Source: Granulicella sp. (lineage in GTDB: Bacteria; Acidobacteriota; Terriglobia; Terriglobales; Acidobacteriaceae). Taken from it: 49,693 nucleotides of DNA. The stretch spans positions 1-49,693 of the forward strand of contig DAHWOF010000039.1 of NCBI GenBank assembly GCA_027335345.1, written 5' to 3'. Positions 25,793 through 33,683 of the stretch are shown here, piece after piece. Numbering within the stretch: position 1 is the first letter of the stretch; each line of letters starts with the position of its first letter. The notes below the pieces were generated by a model. That model was not told the DNA's origin. It did no database searches and saw only the letters and a program-made list of their open reading frames with translations. The translations under genes and the position numbers were made by a program.

Positions 25793-25901
25793 GTTGCATG
25801 CTCCACACTTCCACCGCCAGGGCTGCCTTCAGTCTCGCATGAGGGTTCGACGCGCTCCAAGAGGAAGAGGGCTCAGCGCGCCCAACACCGAGAATGAGAG
25901 A

Positions 25902-27983
25902 ATGGAAGGGATGCTTCAACTCTCCGGGGCCGGAAAGCGCTACGGCCACAAGCTCCTCTTCGAAGACGTGAACTGGCTGATCACGCCCAATGAACGCACC
26001 GGCCTGGTGGGCGGCAACGGCACAGGCAAATCCACCCTGCTGAAGATCCTGGCTGGATTGGAGACGCTGGACTACGGGCAAAGGACGCACATCAAGGGGA
26101 TGACCCTGGGTTATCTCCCCCAGGACGGGCTGGCGTTGACCGGGCGCACCGTCTTCGAGGAGTGCCTCTCCGTCTTCGACGACTTGCGCTCCATGGAGAA
26201 GGAACAGGAGCGGCTGACTCATGTCCTGAGCGACGCCGACCCAAAGTCGCGCGAGTATGCTGAGGCCGCCGACCGCTACTCCGAGATCGCCGATCTGCTC
26301 CTGCACCATGACATCTATACCCTGGACGCTCAGGTGGGCGCTGTGCTCGGCGGCCTGGGATTCCGCAAGGAAGACTGGGAACGGCGCACGGAGGAGTTCT
26401 CCGGCGGTTGGCAGATGCGCATTGCGCTGGCCAAGCTGCTGCTGCAGAAGCCCTCTCTGCTGCTGCTGGATGAGCCCACCAACCATCTGGATCTGGAGAG
26501 CCGCAACTGGCTCGAGGAGTATCTGCACAACTACGAGAACGCCTATGTGCTGATCTCCCATGACCGCTACTTTCTGGATGTGACCGTGAACAAGACCGTG
26601 GAGGTGTGGAACAAGCGCATGCAGGTCTATCACGGCAACTACGAGAAGTACCTGGAACTTAAGGAGGAGCGGCGTACCCTGCTCATGAACGCCTACAAGA
26701 ACCAGCGCGAGCGGATCGAGGCCCTGGAGACCTTCATCAATCGCTTCCGCTACCAGGCGACCAAAGCCAAGCAGGTACAGTCGAGGATTAAAGAGCTGGA
26801 GAAGATCGAACGGATCGAGGTGCCGGAGGAGGAGGCCACGATTCACTTCAGCTTCCCACAGCCCCCGGCCAGCGGACGAACGGTGATCGAGGTGAGCAAC
26901 CTCACCAAGATCTATCCAACGCCGACGGGCGGTCAGAAGATCGTGCTGGAGGAAGTCAGCTTTACCATCGAGCGCGGCGACCGTATCGCCCTGGTAGGAG
27001 CCAACGGCGCCGGCAAGTCCACGCTGATCCGCATGTTGAGCGGCCAGGAAGTGCCTACCGCCGGGACCGTCCGGTTGGGACACAACGTGCTGGCCGACTT
27101 CTTTGCCCAAGACCAGTACAAGGTGCTGGATGGATCCGCGCAGATGCTCGACGACATCTCCGGCAGCAATCCCAGGGTGGATGTGGTGACGCTGCGCTCC
27201 CTGCTGGGATGCTTCCTCTTCTCCGGTGACGACGTCTTCAAGAAACTCGGTGTGCTGAGCGGCGGAGAGCGCAACCGCTATGCCATGGCCAAGATGCTGG
27301 TGAGTCCGGCCAACTTTCTGCTGCTCGATGAGCCCACCAACCACCTGGATATGCGCGCCAAGGACGTGCTGTTGGACGCGATTCGCAAGTTCACCGGCAC
27401 GGTGATCTTCGTCTCGCACGACCGGTACTTCATCGATGGGCTGGCCACCAGGGTCTTCGAGGTCGAAGAGCGGCGAGTGCATATCTACCCCGGCAACTAC
27501 GAAGACTACATGTTCCGCAAGCAGGGCGGCATACCCACCAACAGTGCCGAGGCAGAGCGGATGCTCACCCACGATGCTGTCACCAACGCCCGCGTGGATG
27601 CGGCCTCCGGGATGTTCAAGGCGGTCAAGCCGGCGGCGGTTACCACAGCGCCGGTGGCCGCGACAGATGCCGCCCAGACCAGCGACGACGGGGCCGGCCT
27701 TCACGGAGAAGGCATTCCGGCCTCGAGGCCTGGAGTCAAGCGGCTGAACCCCATCAAGTTGAAGCAGATCGAGGATCGCCTGGCCGCCATCGAGGCGGAG
27801 CTGCAGGAGATCGAGGCCAGGATCCTGGCCGGTGAGCGGCATCAGGCCGTTTTCACCACCGCCGCGGCGGCCCAGGAGCTGGCCCGCGAGTTGGAGACGC
27901 TGCGGGAAAAGCACACGGTGCGAACCGCGGAGTGGGAGAGCCTCGCGATGCAACTGGAAGAGCAGACGATCGCCCAGAGTTGA
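25902..27983 (+). CDS. ABC-F family ATPase (Uup/YheS-like)
   Basis: A 693-residue cytoplasmic protein with two ABC ATPase domains and no membrane segment. The first has Walker A GGNGTGKST (about 38-46), signature FSGGWQMR and Walker B LLLLDEPTNHLD. The second has GANGAGKST (about 366-374), LSGGERNR and LLLDEPTNHLD. The linker between them (about 250-310) is charged and helical, as expected for the P-site tRNA interaction motif of ABC-F translation factors. A C-terminal coiled coil (about 610-690: IKLKQIEDRLAAIEAELQEIEAR) resembles the DNA/RNA-binding tail of Uup. Such proteins rescue or modulate stalled ribosomes; no evidence ties this one to antibiotic resistance. The ATG at 25902 is chosen because MLQLSGAGKRYG follows; a start at 25911 is also possible. 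Confidence 0.9.
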   Translation: MEGMLQLSGAGKRYGHKLLFEDVNWLITPNERTGLVGGNGTGKSTLLKILAGLETLDYGQRTHIKGMTLGYLPQDGLALTGRTVFEECLSVFDDLRSMEKEQERLTHVLSDADPKSREYAEAADRYSEIADLLLHHDIYTLDAQVGAVLGGLGFRKEDWERRTEEFSGGWQMRIALAKLLLQKPSLLLLDEPTNHLDLESRNWLEEYLHNYENAYVLISHDRYFLDVTVNKTVEVWNKRMQVYHGNYEKYLELKEERRTLLMNAYKNQRERIEALETFINRFRYQATKAKQVQSRIKELEKIERIEVPEEEATIHFSFPQPPASGRTVIEVSNLTKIYPTPTGGQKIVLEEVSFTIERGDRIALVGANGAGKSTLIRMLSGQEVPTAGTVRLGHNVLADFFAQDQYKVLDGSAQMLDDISGSNPRVDVVTLRSLLGCFLFSGDDVFKKLGVLSGGERNRYAMAKMLVSPANFLLLDEPTNHLDMRAKDVLLDAIRKFTGTVIFVSHDRYFIDGLATRVFEVEERRVHIYPGNYEDYMFRKQGGIPTNSAEAERMLTHDAVTNARVDAASGMFKAVKPAAVTTAPVAATDAAQTSDDGAGLHGEGIPASRPGVKRLNPIKLKQIEDRLAAIEAELQEIEARILAGERHQAVFTTAAAAQELARELETLREKHTVRTAEWESLAMQLEEQTIAQS

Positions 27984-27998
27984 CGCTGCAAGCTGAAA

Positions 27999-28046
27999 CT
28001 CTTACACAAGAGCCTTTGCCCTGGACAGGATGCCCTCTCGGCAAAG
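27999..28046. terminator. Possible bidirectional terminator region between the ABC-F gene and lipA
   Basis: Two inverted repeats lie in the 112-base convergent gap: CTCTT-ACAC-AAGAG (27999-28012) and CTTTGCC...GGCAAAG (28014-28046, 19-base loop). Neither has a strong U-run. The location between two converging genes is the main support. Confidence 0.3.
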
Positions 28047-28095
28047 ACGAGCAGTGGCGTCCCGCCGGGGCGACCTCGCTCATACGGGAGATCTT

Positions 28096-29085
28096 CTACG
28101 CTGTTCTTGAGAAGCCGTCCTGCGTGGATTGAGCCTGCTCATGGGCGTGGTAGCTGCTGCGCACCAGCGGCCCGGACTCTACGTGGCGGAAGCCCATCCG
28201 CAAGGCCTCATGCTTGAGAAAAGCGAACTCCTCCGGCGTGTAGTAGCGGGACATCGGGAGGTGGTCGCGGCTGGGACGAAGGTACTGGCCGATGGTGAGG
28301 ATGTCCACTTTACGGTCGGCGAGATCCCGGAAGACGCTGAGCAGCTCATGCATCTCTTCGCCCAGACCAACGATGATCCCGGTCTTGGTGATCTGGGAGG
28401 CCGAACCGAACAGACTTTCGGCCTCGCGCTTGGCTTCCGCCAGAAACTCCAGACTGCGCTGGTAGCGGCCCCCGGACTTGGCGATGGGGTAGAGCCGCGG
28501 CACCGTCTCTATGTTGTGGTTCAGAATCTCCGGGCGCGCGGCCACCACCATGCGCCGGGCCTCGGGTAGACCTTGGAAGTCCGGAGTGAGAACCTCAACC
28601 TGTGTGCCGGGGGAGAGCCGGCGAATCTCCTGAATGGCCTTGACAAAGGCCTGCGCGGCGCCCAGATTGTCATCGTCCCGGTTGACGCTGGTGATCACGG
28701 CATAGGCCAGCCCGAGGGTGGCGACCGCCTGCGCTACCCGGGTCGGCTCCTCCAGGTCGATCGCTTCGGGCTTGCCCTTGGGCACAGCGCAGAAGCCGCA
28801 GCGGCGCGTACACAGGTTGCCCAGCATCATGAACGTCGCCGTCTTTTGGTTCCAGCACTCGCCGATATTGGGGCAGTGGGCGCTCTCGCAGACCGTGTGC
28901 AGGTTCAGTTCCCGCGCCAGAACCTTGAGGTTGTGAAAGGTCTCGCCCATGGGCGCGCGAGCCTTCAGCCACTCCGGCTTCGGTGCAGGCTTGCGCGGGG
29001 TCACGTCAATCTGGATCAGGTTGTCGGGTTGGAGGACGAGAGGAGCCACGGCCGAGTTTGCTTCCACCTGTTGCAAGTCCTGCAT
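28096..29085 (-). CDS. lipA: Lipoyl synthase
   Basis: A 329-residue radical SAM enzyme that inserts two sulfur atoms into protein-bound octanoyl groups to make lipoyl cofactors for pyruvate and 2-oxoglutarate dehydrogenases and the glycine cleavage system. The auxiliary cluster cysteines are in CESAHCPNIGECW, and the radical SAM CxxxCxxC is CTRRCGFC, followed by AVPKGKP. Other family motifs are NHNIETV, GIIVGLGE, LTIGQYLRPS and the C-terminal SGPLVRSSYHA, whose serine ligates the auxiliary cluster. The usual DRDDLPDGGA stretch reads NRDDDNLGAA here, a modest change. No lipB is adjacent. A 19-base direct repeat lies just upstream of the start. Confidence 0.95.
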   Translation of the reverse strand: MQDLQQVEANSAVAPLVLQPDNLIQIDVTPRKPAPKPEWLKARAPMGETFHNLKVLARELNLHTVCESAHCPNIGECWNQKTATFMMLGNLCTRRCGFCAVPKGKPEAIDLEEPTRVAQAVATLGLAYAVITSVNRDDDNLGAAQAFVKAIQEIRRLSPGTQVEVLTPDFQGLPEARRMVVAARPEILNHNIETVPRLYPIAKSGGRYQRSLEFLAEAKREAESLFGSASQITKTGIIVGLGEEMHELLSVFRDLADRKVDILTIGQYLRPSRDHLPMSRYYTPEEFAFLKHEALRMGFRHVESGPLVRSSYHAHEQAQSTQDGFSRTA

Positions 29086-29095
29086 CTGCTCTAAC

Positions 29096-29139
29096 GATTG
29101 TAGATGGTTTCGAGCTTAAGGATTGCAGATGGTTTCGAG
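29096..29139. repeat. 19-bp direct repeat upstream of lipA
   Basis: GATTGTAGATGGTTTCGAG (29096-29114) recurs at 29121-29139 with one change (T to C at the sixth base), separated by CTTAAG. The copies start 25 bases apart. They begin 11 bases upstream of the lipA start codon, so they could be regulator sites, a leader element or a duplication. Confidence 0.8.
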
Positions 29140-29267
29140 TCTCGATCCAAGAGCGGGGAGGATCGCCGGTTCTGGCCCGGTTGAAGGGCGCGCCTCGCAG
29201 TGTCCTGATGTGAGACAGCCGCAGCGTTCTTTAAAGTCTATCGGCAGGCTCGTCGATAGGTCTGTAC

Positions 29268-29525
29268 ATGTTGTACGACCTTCTTCTCGCGCTGGCTGCC
29301 GTTGCGCTTCTGCTCTCGCCGCTGGTGATTAACGCCTATCCCAGCCGCGAGCTTCGCCGCAGGTTACGGGCGCAGCAGAATCGGCAGAGAGAAGAGATGC
29401 CTCGCTCTGCAGAGGCGGCGGAGCACTCTGACGTCTTGGGAAGAACGCGGATTCGGCCCAGAAACGCCCTCAAGTGGCTCTTCCTTCAGCAGGAGACCGT
29501 TCCTCCCCGGTCCAGCGGCAAGTAA
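29268..29525 (+). CDS. Small single-helix membrane protein, hypothetical
   Basis: An 85-residue ORF with an N-terminal hydrophobic segment (about residues 4-22, DLLLALAAVALLLSPLVIN) followed by a strongly basic stretch (SRELRRRLRAQQNRQR). The remainder is polar and ends ETVPPRSSGK. The positive residues after the helix favour an N-out, C-in topology. The ribosome-binding site is weak (AGGT). It sits alone between lipA (divergent) and a minus-strand membrane protein gene (convergent). I do not recognise a family, but membrane pattern and position make it more likely real than chance. Confidence 0.45.
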   Translation: MLYDLLLALAAVALLLSPLVINAYPSRELRRRLRAQQNRQREEMPRSAEAAEHSDVLGRTRIRPRNALKWLFLQQETVPPRSSGK

Positions 29526-29564
29526 GCCGGAAAATCTGAGTCAAGGAAGCTGAGTGAATCCCTC

Positions 29565-30071
29565 TCACTGCAGGCGCTCGCGGACCTCGGTGCGGCTCAG
29601 GTAGAGGAAGAAGACGATGCTGAACAGGCCACGGATGAGCAGAAAGCCAACGTGCCTCCGGGAGTAGAAGTAGAAGTCGCCGGCGGCCAGCAGAAGAAAC
29701 CCGGCCGTCACCAAAGACCACCCCCAGCGGCGCAGACGCAGGAAGCCAAAGACGCCTATCACCATCAGCGTGCAAAGGATAAAGATGCCGTAACGGGCCA
29801 AGCCGGCTCCGTAGAGATCACGCAGCGCCGCCACAGCGTTGAGCGCAGCCAGCAGCAACAGGTAAAGAGAAATGAAGGCCATGCCGGGCAGCATGCCCTT
29901 CAGCTCTCCTGCGGGAGTGCCGGGAAGATGACGCGAGCGGAAGCCCGTATCCTGGGCAGCGGGAACCTCGGCCGTCGGTGGGGCTGCCTGCGTGGGGTCA
30001 TCCCGCGTGACTGAATCAGGATCCACGCTGCGGGAGGGGGATCGGACGGATTCGGGATCGGCTGGATTCAT
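29565..30071 (-). CDS. Four-helix membrane protein, unknown function
   Basis: A 168-residue protein. A Pro/Ser/Asp-rich N-terminus of about 60 residues is followed by four likely transmembrane helices, near 63-83 (MAFISLYLLLLAALNAVAAL), 93-110, 117-134 and 142-160. The last helix ends YLSRTEVRERLQ. The pattern resembles small uncharacterised inner-membrane proteins; I know no function. It is the last gene of the serA - isomerase - cytochrome run, 66 bases after the cytochrome c gene. The upstream ribosome-binding site is weak, as often seen inside operons. Confidence 0.65.
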   Translation of the reverse strand: MNPADPESVRSPSRSVDPDSVTRDDPTQAAPPTAEVPAAQDTGFRSRHLPGTPAGELKGMLPGMAFISLYLLLLAALNAVAALRDLYGAGLARYGIFILCTLMVIGVFGFLRLRRWGWSLVTAGFLLLAAGDFYFYSRRHVGFLLIRGLFSIVFFLYLSRTEVRERLQ

Positions 30072-30137
30072 AAGCCTGGGTTTGGAGGCCGCGTCGGGCG
30101 ATCCGGCGAGGGGACAACCGGCTTGATCGGCTTCCGC

Positions 30138-30500
30138 CTACAGCGTATGCAGGTAGGCGAGCAGATCCTCCGTCTGCTGCGAGTTGATGTTGATGGACGG
30201 CATCAGGCCGTGGCCCTCCTGGAGGGTGATCCGCAAGCGCTCATCATTGGCCGGGGCTCCGCTAGGGAAGTAGGGTTGCTTGAACACGCCCAGTAGGGGT
30301 GGACCGTGTAGGGAGTCCGAATCGCGATCGTCGTGACACTGGGCGCAGTAGATCTGGAAGTCCTGATACCCGCGCCTTTGCTGCGCGTTGAGTTGGTTGA
30401 GCGGCAGCGGAGGAGGCGTAGCCGGGCGGCAGCCGGCGAGTACAGGGCTAAGGACGATGCAGCCGCAGAGGCGCCACAGGCTTCGGCGGATTGGGTTCAT
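30138..30500 (-). CDS. Lipoprotein monohaem cytochrome c
   Basis: A 120-residue lipoprotein. A short leader ends in VLAGC, with Cys24 as the lipidated residue. The haem c motif is CAQCH (Cys52, Cys55, His56). The distal ligand is probably Met100 in HGLMPSI. The sequence LHGPPLLGVFKQPYFPSGAP before it fits class I cytochromes c. It should carry electrons on the periplasmic face of a membrane; the partner oxidase or dehydrogenase is not in this window. GAGGAG precedes the ATG. It follows the peptidyl-prolyl isomerase gene by 42 bases on the same strand, but a functional tie with it is not evident. Confidence 0.87.
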   Translation of the reverse strand: MNPIRRSLWRLCGCIVLSPVLAGCRPATPPPLPLNQLNAQQRRGYQDFQIYCAQCHDDRDSDSLHGPPLLGVFKQPYFPSGAPANDERLRITLQEGHGLMPSININSQQTEDLLAYLHTL

Positions 30501-30542
30501 GGGTCGAGTCTCCTCTGGCGTCCCTGCCGAGTTACGCGAAAA

Positions 30543-31607
30543 CTACTGAGCATCCCGCTTGAAGACCTGTTCCGCAAAGAAGTTCTCTACCTTGGTCTGA
30601 TCGGTAAGGATCTCGAAGTAGGCGCTCTTGAGGAGCTGGGCGCGGCTGTCATGGAGCTGCTGACGGATGCTCTGTTGCACGCGCGGGTCGTTGAGATCAC
30701 GCTGGCCGGCAGCGTCCTTGCTGATCAACTTGAAGATGAAGTACGCCACCGGCTTGTGGGTGGTGGCGTCAAGCTGCGGAATGATATCCGTGGTCTGGCC
30801 AGAGCTAAGCCTGCTAATGGCCGCGTAGATCGTGGGGTTGGTCTTGAGCTGCGACTCGGTGATGAAGCCCATATCGCCGCCGTTGGGCGCGGTTTGAGCA
30901 TTCTCGGAGAAGTTGGCGGCAAGCTCGCCGAAGTCCTCTCCAGAGTCGATGCGGTTCTTGATCGCCTGAATCTTCTTCAGCGCGTCAGCATCGTTGGCGG
31001 CCTTGTTGTTCTGCAGGTTGCCCGCCTGTCCGGTTCCCTGGTCGGTCACCTCAATCTGAGCCAGATGATAGGCGGGTTCGATCAGGTCGAAGTCCGCCTT
31101 GTGGGTGTTGTAGTAGTTCGTCACATCAGCGTCGCTGACGTTGATGCGAGAGTTGATCTCCTTGTTGAGCAGCTTGTCTTCGGTAATGCTGCGCCGAACA
31201 TCGCGCCGAAGTTCATCCAGGGTAAGGTTGGAGGCCTTCAGTTTGGCCTGGAACTGCTCCTCGGTGTACGGCGCCTTCATCTCGGCCAGCTTGGCGTCCA
31301 CCTCCGCATCGGTGGCGGTCAGGCCCTGCTTGGCGGCCCGCTGATCGATGATCGCCTCAACGATCAACGTGTGCAGAATGTTCAGCTTGAGCGAGTCCTC
31401 CTGATCCTGCGTGGGCGTCTGCTGCTGGGCATTGGAAGCCAGTTGCGCCTGATAGGCTTTGTCCACCTCACTCTGGAAGATGGGGTTGCCATTCACTGTG
31501 GCGACCACTCCCTGCTGCGGACCTTTGTGACATCCGGCAAGGTAGACGAGCACCAGTGCAAGGGGACAGGCGAGAAAGATACGGATCGAACGAAAAGGCT
31601 TCGGCAT
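30543..31607 (-). CDS. Lipoprotein peptidyl-prolyl isomerase (SurA/PpiC-like)
   Basis: A 354-residue periplasmic chaperone/isomerase. The leader ends LVYLAGC, a lipobox. The N-terminal helical domain (VVATVNGNPIFQSEVDKAYQ through VEAIIDQRAAKQGL) is a SurA_N-like chaperone domain. The parvulin domain lies at about 185-300, with AYHLAQIEV, a GEDFGELAANFSENAQTAPNGGDMGFI motif and LSSGQTTDII. A C-terminal helix returns to the chaperone part. Such proteins help fold outer-membrane proteins, which fits the many barrels coded nearby (LptD, TonB receptor). I start at the ATG at 31605-31607, which opens the signal peptide and has AGGAA upstream. The serA stop lies 55 bases upstream. Confidence 0.87.
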   Translation of the reverse strand: MPKPFRSIRIFLACPLALVLVYLAGCHKGPQQGVVATVNGNPIFQSEVDKAYQAQLASNAQQQTPTQDQEDSLKLNILHTLIVEAIIDQRAAKQGLTATDAEVDAKLAEMKAPYTEEQFQAKLKASNLTLDELRRDVRRSITEDKLLNKEINSRINVSDADVTNYYNTHKADFDLIEPAYHLAQIEVTDQGTGQAGNLQNNKAANDADALKKIQAIKNRIDSGEDFGELAANFSENAQTAPNGGDMGFITESQLKTNPTIYAAISRLSSGQTTDIIPQLDATTHKPVAYFIFKLISKDAAGQRDLNDPRVQQSIRQQLHDSRAQLLKSAYFEILTDQTKVENFFAEQVFKRDAQ

Positions 31608-31662
31608 CGGGGAAGATTCCTGGATTTTGAGGCTGCAGGGTATTGAAGGCAGCATTCCAAGT

Positions 31663-33393
31663 CTACAACTTACCAAGGTCTACCGTGCGAACGCTGGTAA
31701 TCGCCGGAACCTGGCGCAAAGTGTCGATCGCATGGCGAAGTGCATCCTGAACCTGCTGCGAGGCTCCGCCGGTAGGCATGTCCAATTGGACAAAGGCCAG
31801 AGCATGACCCGGTTCCCTGTTCACACCTGCCGCGGTGGGAGCCGAGTCCGCAGCCGGGGAAGACTTCTCCCGGCCCAGCGCGAAGCTGGCGATATTCAGC
31901 CCAGCCTCACCCAGGATGGTGCCGATACGGCCGATCACGCCAGGTACGTCCTGGTTGCGGAAGATCATCAGAGTGCCGGCCAACTCGGCCTCGATATCGA
32001 TGCTGTCGTAACGCAGCAAGCGTGGGGACCGGCCGTGGAGAACGGTGGCTACCCCGGTCCAGAGGCCATCCTGACCGCCGGCTTGCTCCCCAGCCCTGGA
32101 TCCCGACTGGCGCCTCCAATGGAGGGTCATACCCAGCGTCGAGCCCGTACCGCCCGCAATCTGCTCGCGCTTTTCTTCCTGGACGCGGATGCCGCGCTCG
32201 GCAGCGGCCGTCATCGCGTTGATGCGGTTGACGCCGTCGGCGCCATACAGGACGCCGGCGATCGCGGCGTTGCGAATCATCTCTGTCTTTAGCGCCGCCA
32301 GCCGGCCGTTGTAGCTCAGCGAGATGCTTTCCACCGAACCCCGGGAGGCGCCGGGGTCGCCGGAGCCGCCGGCGTGGCTCAGCAACTGGCCAAGACGAGC
32401 GGACATCTCGACGTAGGGCGCGATCTCGGCGTACTCCTCCTCACTGAGCGAGGCGACGTTGACCGCGTTCTGCACCACGCCCAGTTTGAGGTAGTCGCGG
32501 ACCTGATTCGCAAGCTGGATGCCGATGGCCTCCTGGGCTTCGTCCGTAGACCCGGCGATGTGCGGGCTCAGCAGGACCTGCTCCATTCCAAAGAATGGCG
32601 AATTCTTCGGCGGTTCCTGGCGGAAGACGTCGAGGGCGGCGCCGGCGACCTGGCCGGAGTGAATCGCTTCGGCCAGAGCATGCTCCACGATGAGCTCGCC
32701 ACGCGCACAGTTGACGATGCGGACACCCTTCTTCATCCCCGCGATCGAGCGCTCGTTGATCAGCCCTTCGGTCTGGGGGGTGAGACCGACGTGCAGGGAG
32801 AGAAAGTCGGAGCTGGAAAAGACCTCCTCCAGCGTCAGCAGGGCAACATGGTTCTCCCGAGCGATAACCGGAGCGATGAAGGGGTCATAGCCGATCACCT
32901 TCATGCCAAAGGCCAGGGCGCGCCGCGTGACCTCCAGACCGACGCGGCCCAGTCCGATGATGCCCAGCGTCTTGCCACGGAGTTCAGAACCCTGCAAGGA
33001 CTTCTTTTCCCAACGCGCAGCGTGCATGCTGGCGTTGGCGCGGACGATGCCCCGGCACATGGCAATCATCAAGGCCAGGGTCAATTCAGCCACGGCGACG
33101 GCGTTGGCGCCGGGGGTGTTCATCACGACGATGCCACGGCGAGTGGCCTCCTCGGCGTCGATGTTATCGACGCCCACACCCGCGCGGCCGATGATGCGCA
33201 ACTTGGGAGCGGCAGCCAGCAGCGCGGCATCCACCTGGATGGCCGAGCGCACCACCAAGGCATCGGCGTCGGCAAGCTCGGCTGCCAAGCCCCCAGGCGC
33301 TATCTGCTCCGCGGTGACGACCTTCCATTCCGGTTCCTTTTGAAAGACGGCGAGAGTAGCGGGAGAGACTTTTTCTGCGAGAACGATCTTCAA
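31663..33393 (-). CDS. serA: D-3-phosphoglycerate dehydrogenase
   Basis: A 576-residue enzyme of the long SerA type that oxidises 3-phosphoglycerate to 3-phosphohydroxypyruvate, the first step of serine synthesis. Substrate-domain motifs (GRAGVGVDNID) are followed by the NAD-binding GIIGLGRVG, the catalytic Arg in NCARGELI, Glu in DVFRQEPP and His in SPHIAGST. An intervening domain and a C-terminal ACT domain (about 500-576, GTLMIFRNQDVPGVIGRIGTIL) suggest serine feedback. A roughly 30-residue Gly/Ser/Arg-rich insertion (QAGGQDGLWTG region) precedes the ACT domain. I favour a TTG start at 33391-33393, which gives MKIVLAEKVSP with GGAG six bases upstream; a TTG at 33417 adds eight residues without a ribosome-binding site. 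Confidence 0.95.
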   Translation of the reverse strand: MKIVLAEKVSPATLAVFQKEPEWKVVTAEQIAPGGLAAELADADALVVRSAIQVDAALLAAAPKLRIIGRAGVGVDNIDAEEATRRGIVVMNTPGANAVAVAELTLALMIAMCRGIVRANASMHAARWEKKSLQGSELRGKTLGIIGLGRVGLEVTRRALAFGMKVIGYDPFIAPVIARENHVALLTLEEVFSSSDFLSLHVGLTPQTEGLINERSIAGMKKGVRIVNCARGELIVEHALAEAIHSGQVAGAALDVFRQEPPKNSPFFGMEQVLLSPHIAGSTDEAQEAIGIQLANQVRDYLKLGVVQNAVNVASLSEEEYAEIAPYVEMSARLGQLLSHAGGSGDPGASRGSVESISLSYNGRLAALKTEMIRNAAIAGVLYGADGVNRINAMTAAAERGIRVQEEKREQIAGGTGSTLGMTLHWRRQSGSRAGEQAGGQDGLWTGVATVLHGRSPRLLRYDSIDIEAELAGTLMIFRNQDVPGVIGRIGTILGEAGLNIASFALGREKSSPAADSAPTAAGVNREPGHALAFVQLDMPTGGASQQVQDALRHAIDTLRQVPAITSVRTVDLGKL

Positions 33394-33422
33394 CGAGGGC
33401 TCCAGGAGTGAATTCAAGCGCG

Positions 33423-33438
33423 CGAAAGCCGGCTTTCG
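33423..33438. promoter_or_regulatory. 16-bp perfect palindrome upstream of serA
   Basis: CGAAAGCCGGCTTTCG is fully self-complementary and lies 30 bases upstream of the favoured serA start. A shorter palindrome CGGGATCCCG sits at 33460-33469. It could be a dimeric repressor site. The remaining 245 bases to the dsbA-like gene hold no gene. Confidence 0.4.
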
Positions 33439-33683
33439 GGCATCCTTTTCAGTGTACTGCGGGATCCCGTTTCAGCGCGATGATCGGACGGCTGCAGAGA
33501 CGAGAGAGCATCCTGAAACCGTCGCTTTCACGACCCACAACCAGATAGATCACGCATCTGGCCGCTGTCCGGAGAGTCTCCCCCGGTGAGGCGCCGAACG
33601 CTCCAGAGGAAGATGCCGTTGCACGTCAAAGCCGGAGGTCGTTCGACACGCCCACCAACAGACCGGATCCCAGAACGCGGCGC

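Noticed and set aside
25785-27953. A 722-codon minus-strand frame opposite the ABC-F gene.
   Set aside because: The plus strand has two full ABC domains with all motifs in order. The antisense product is Gln/Leu/His-rich with no domain.
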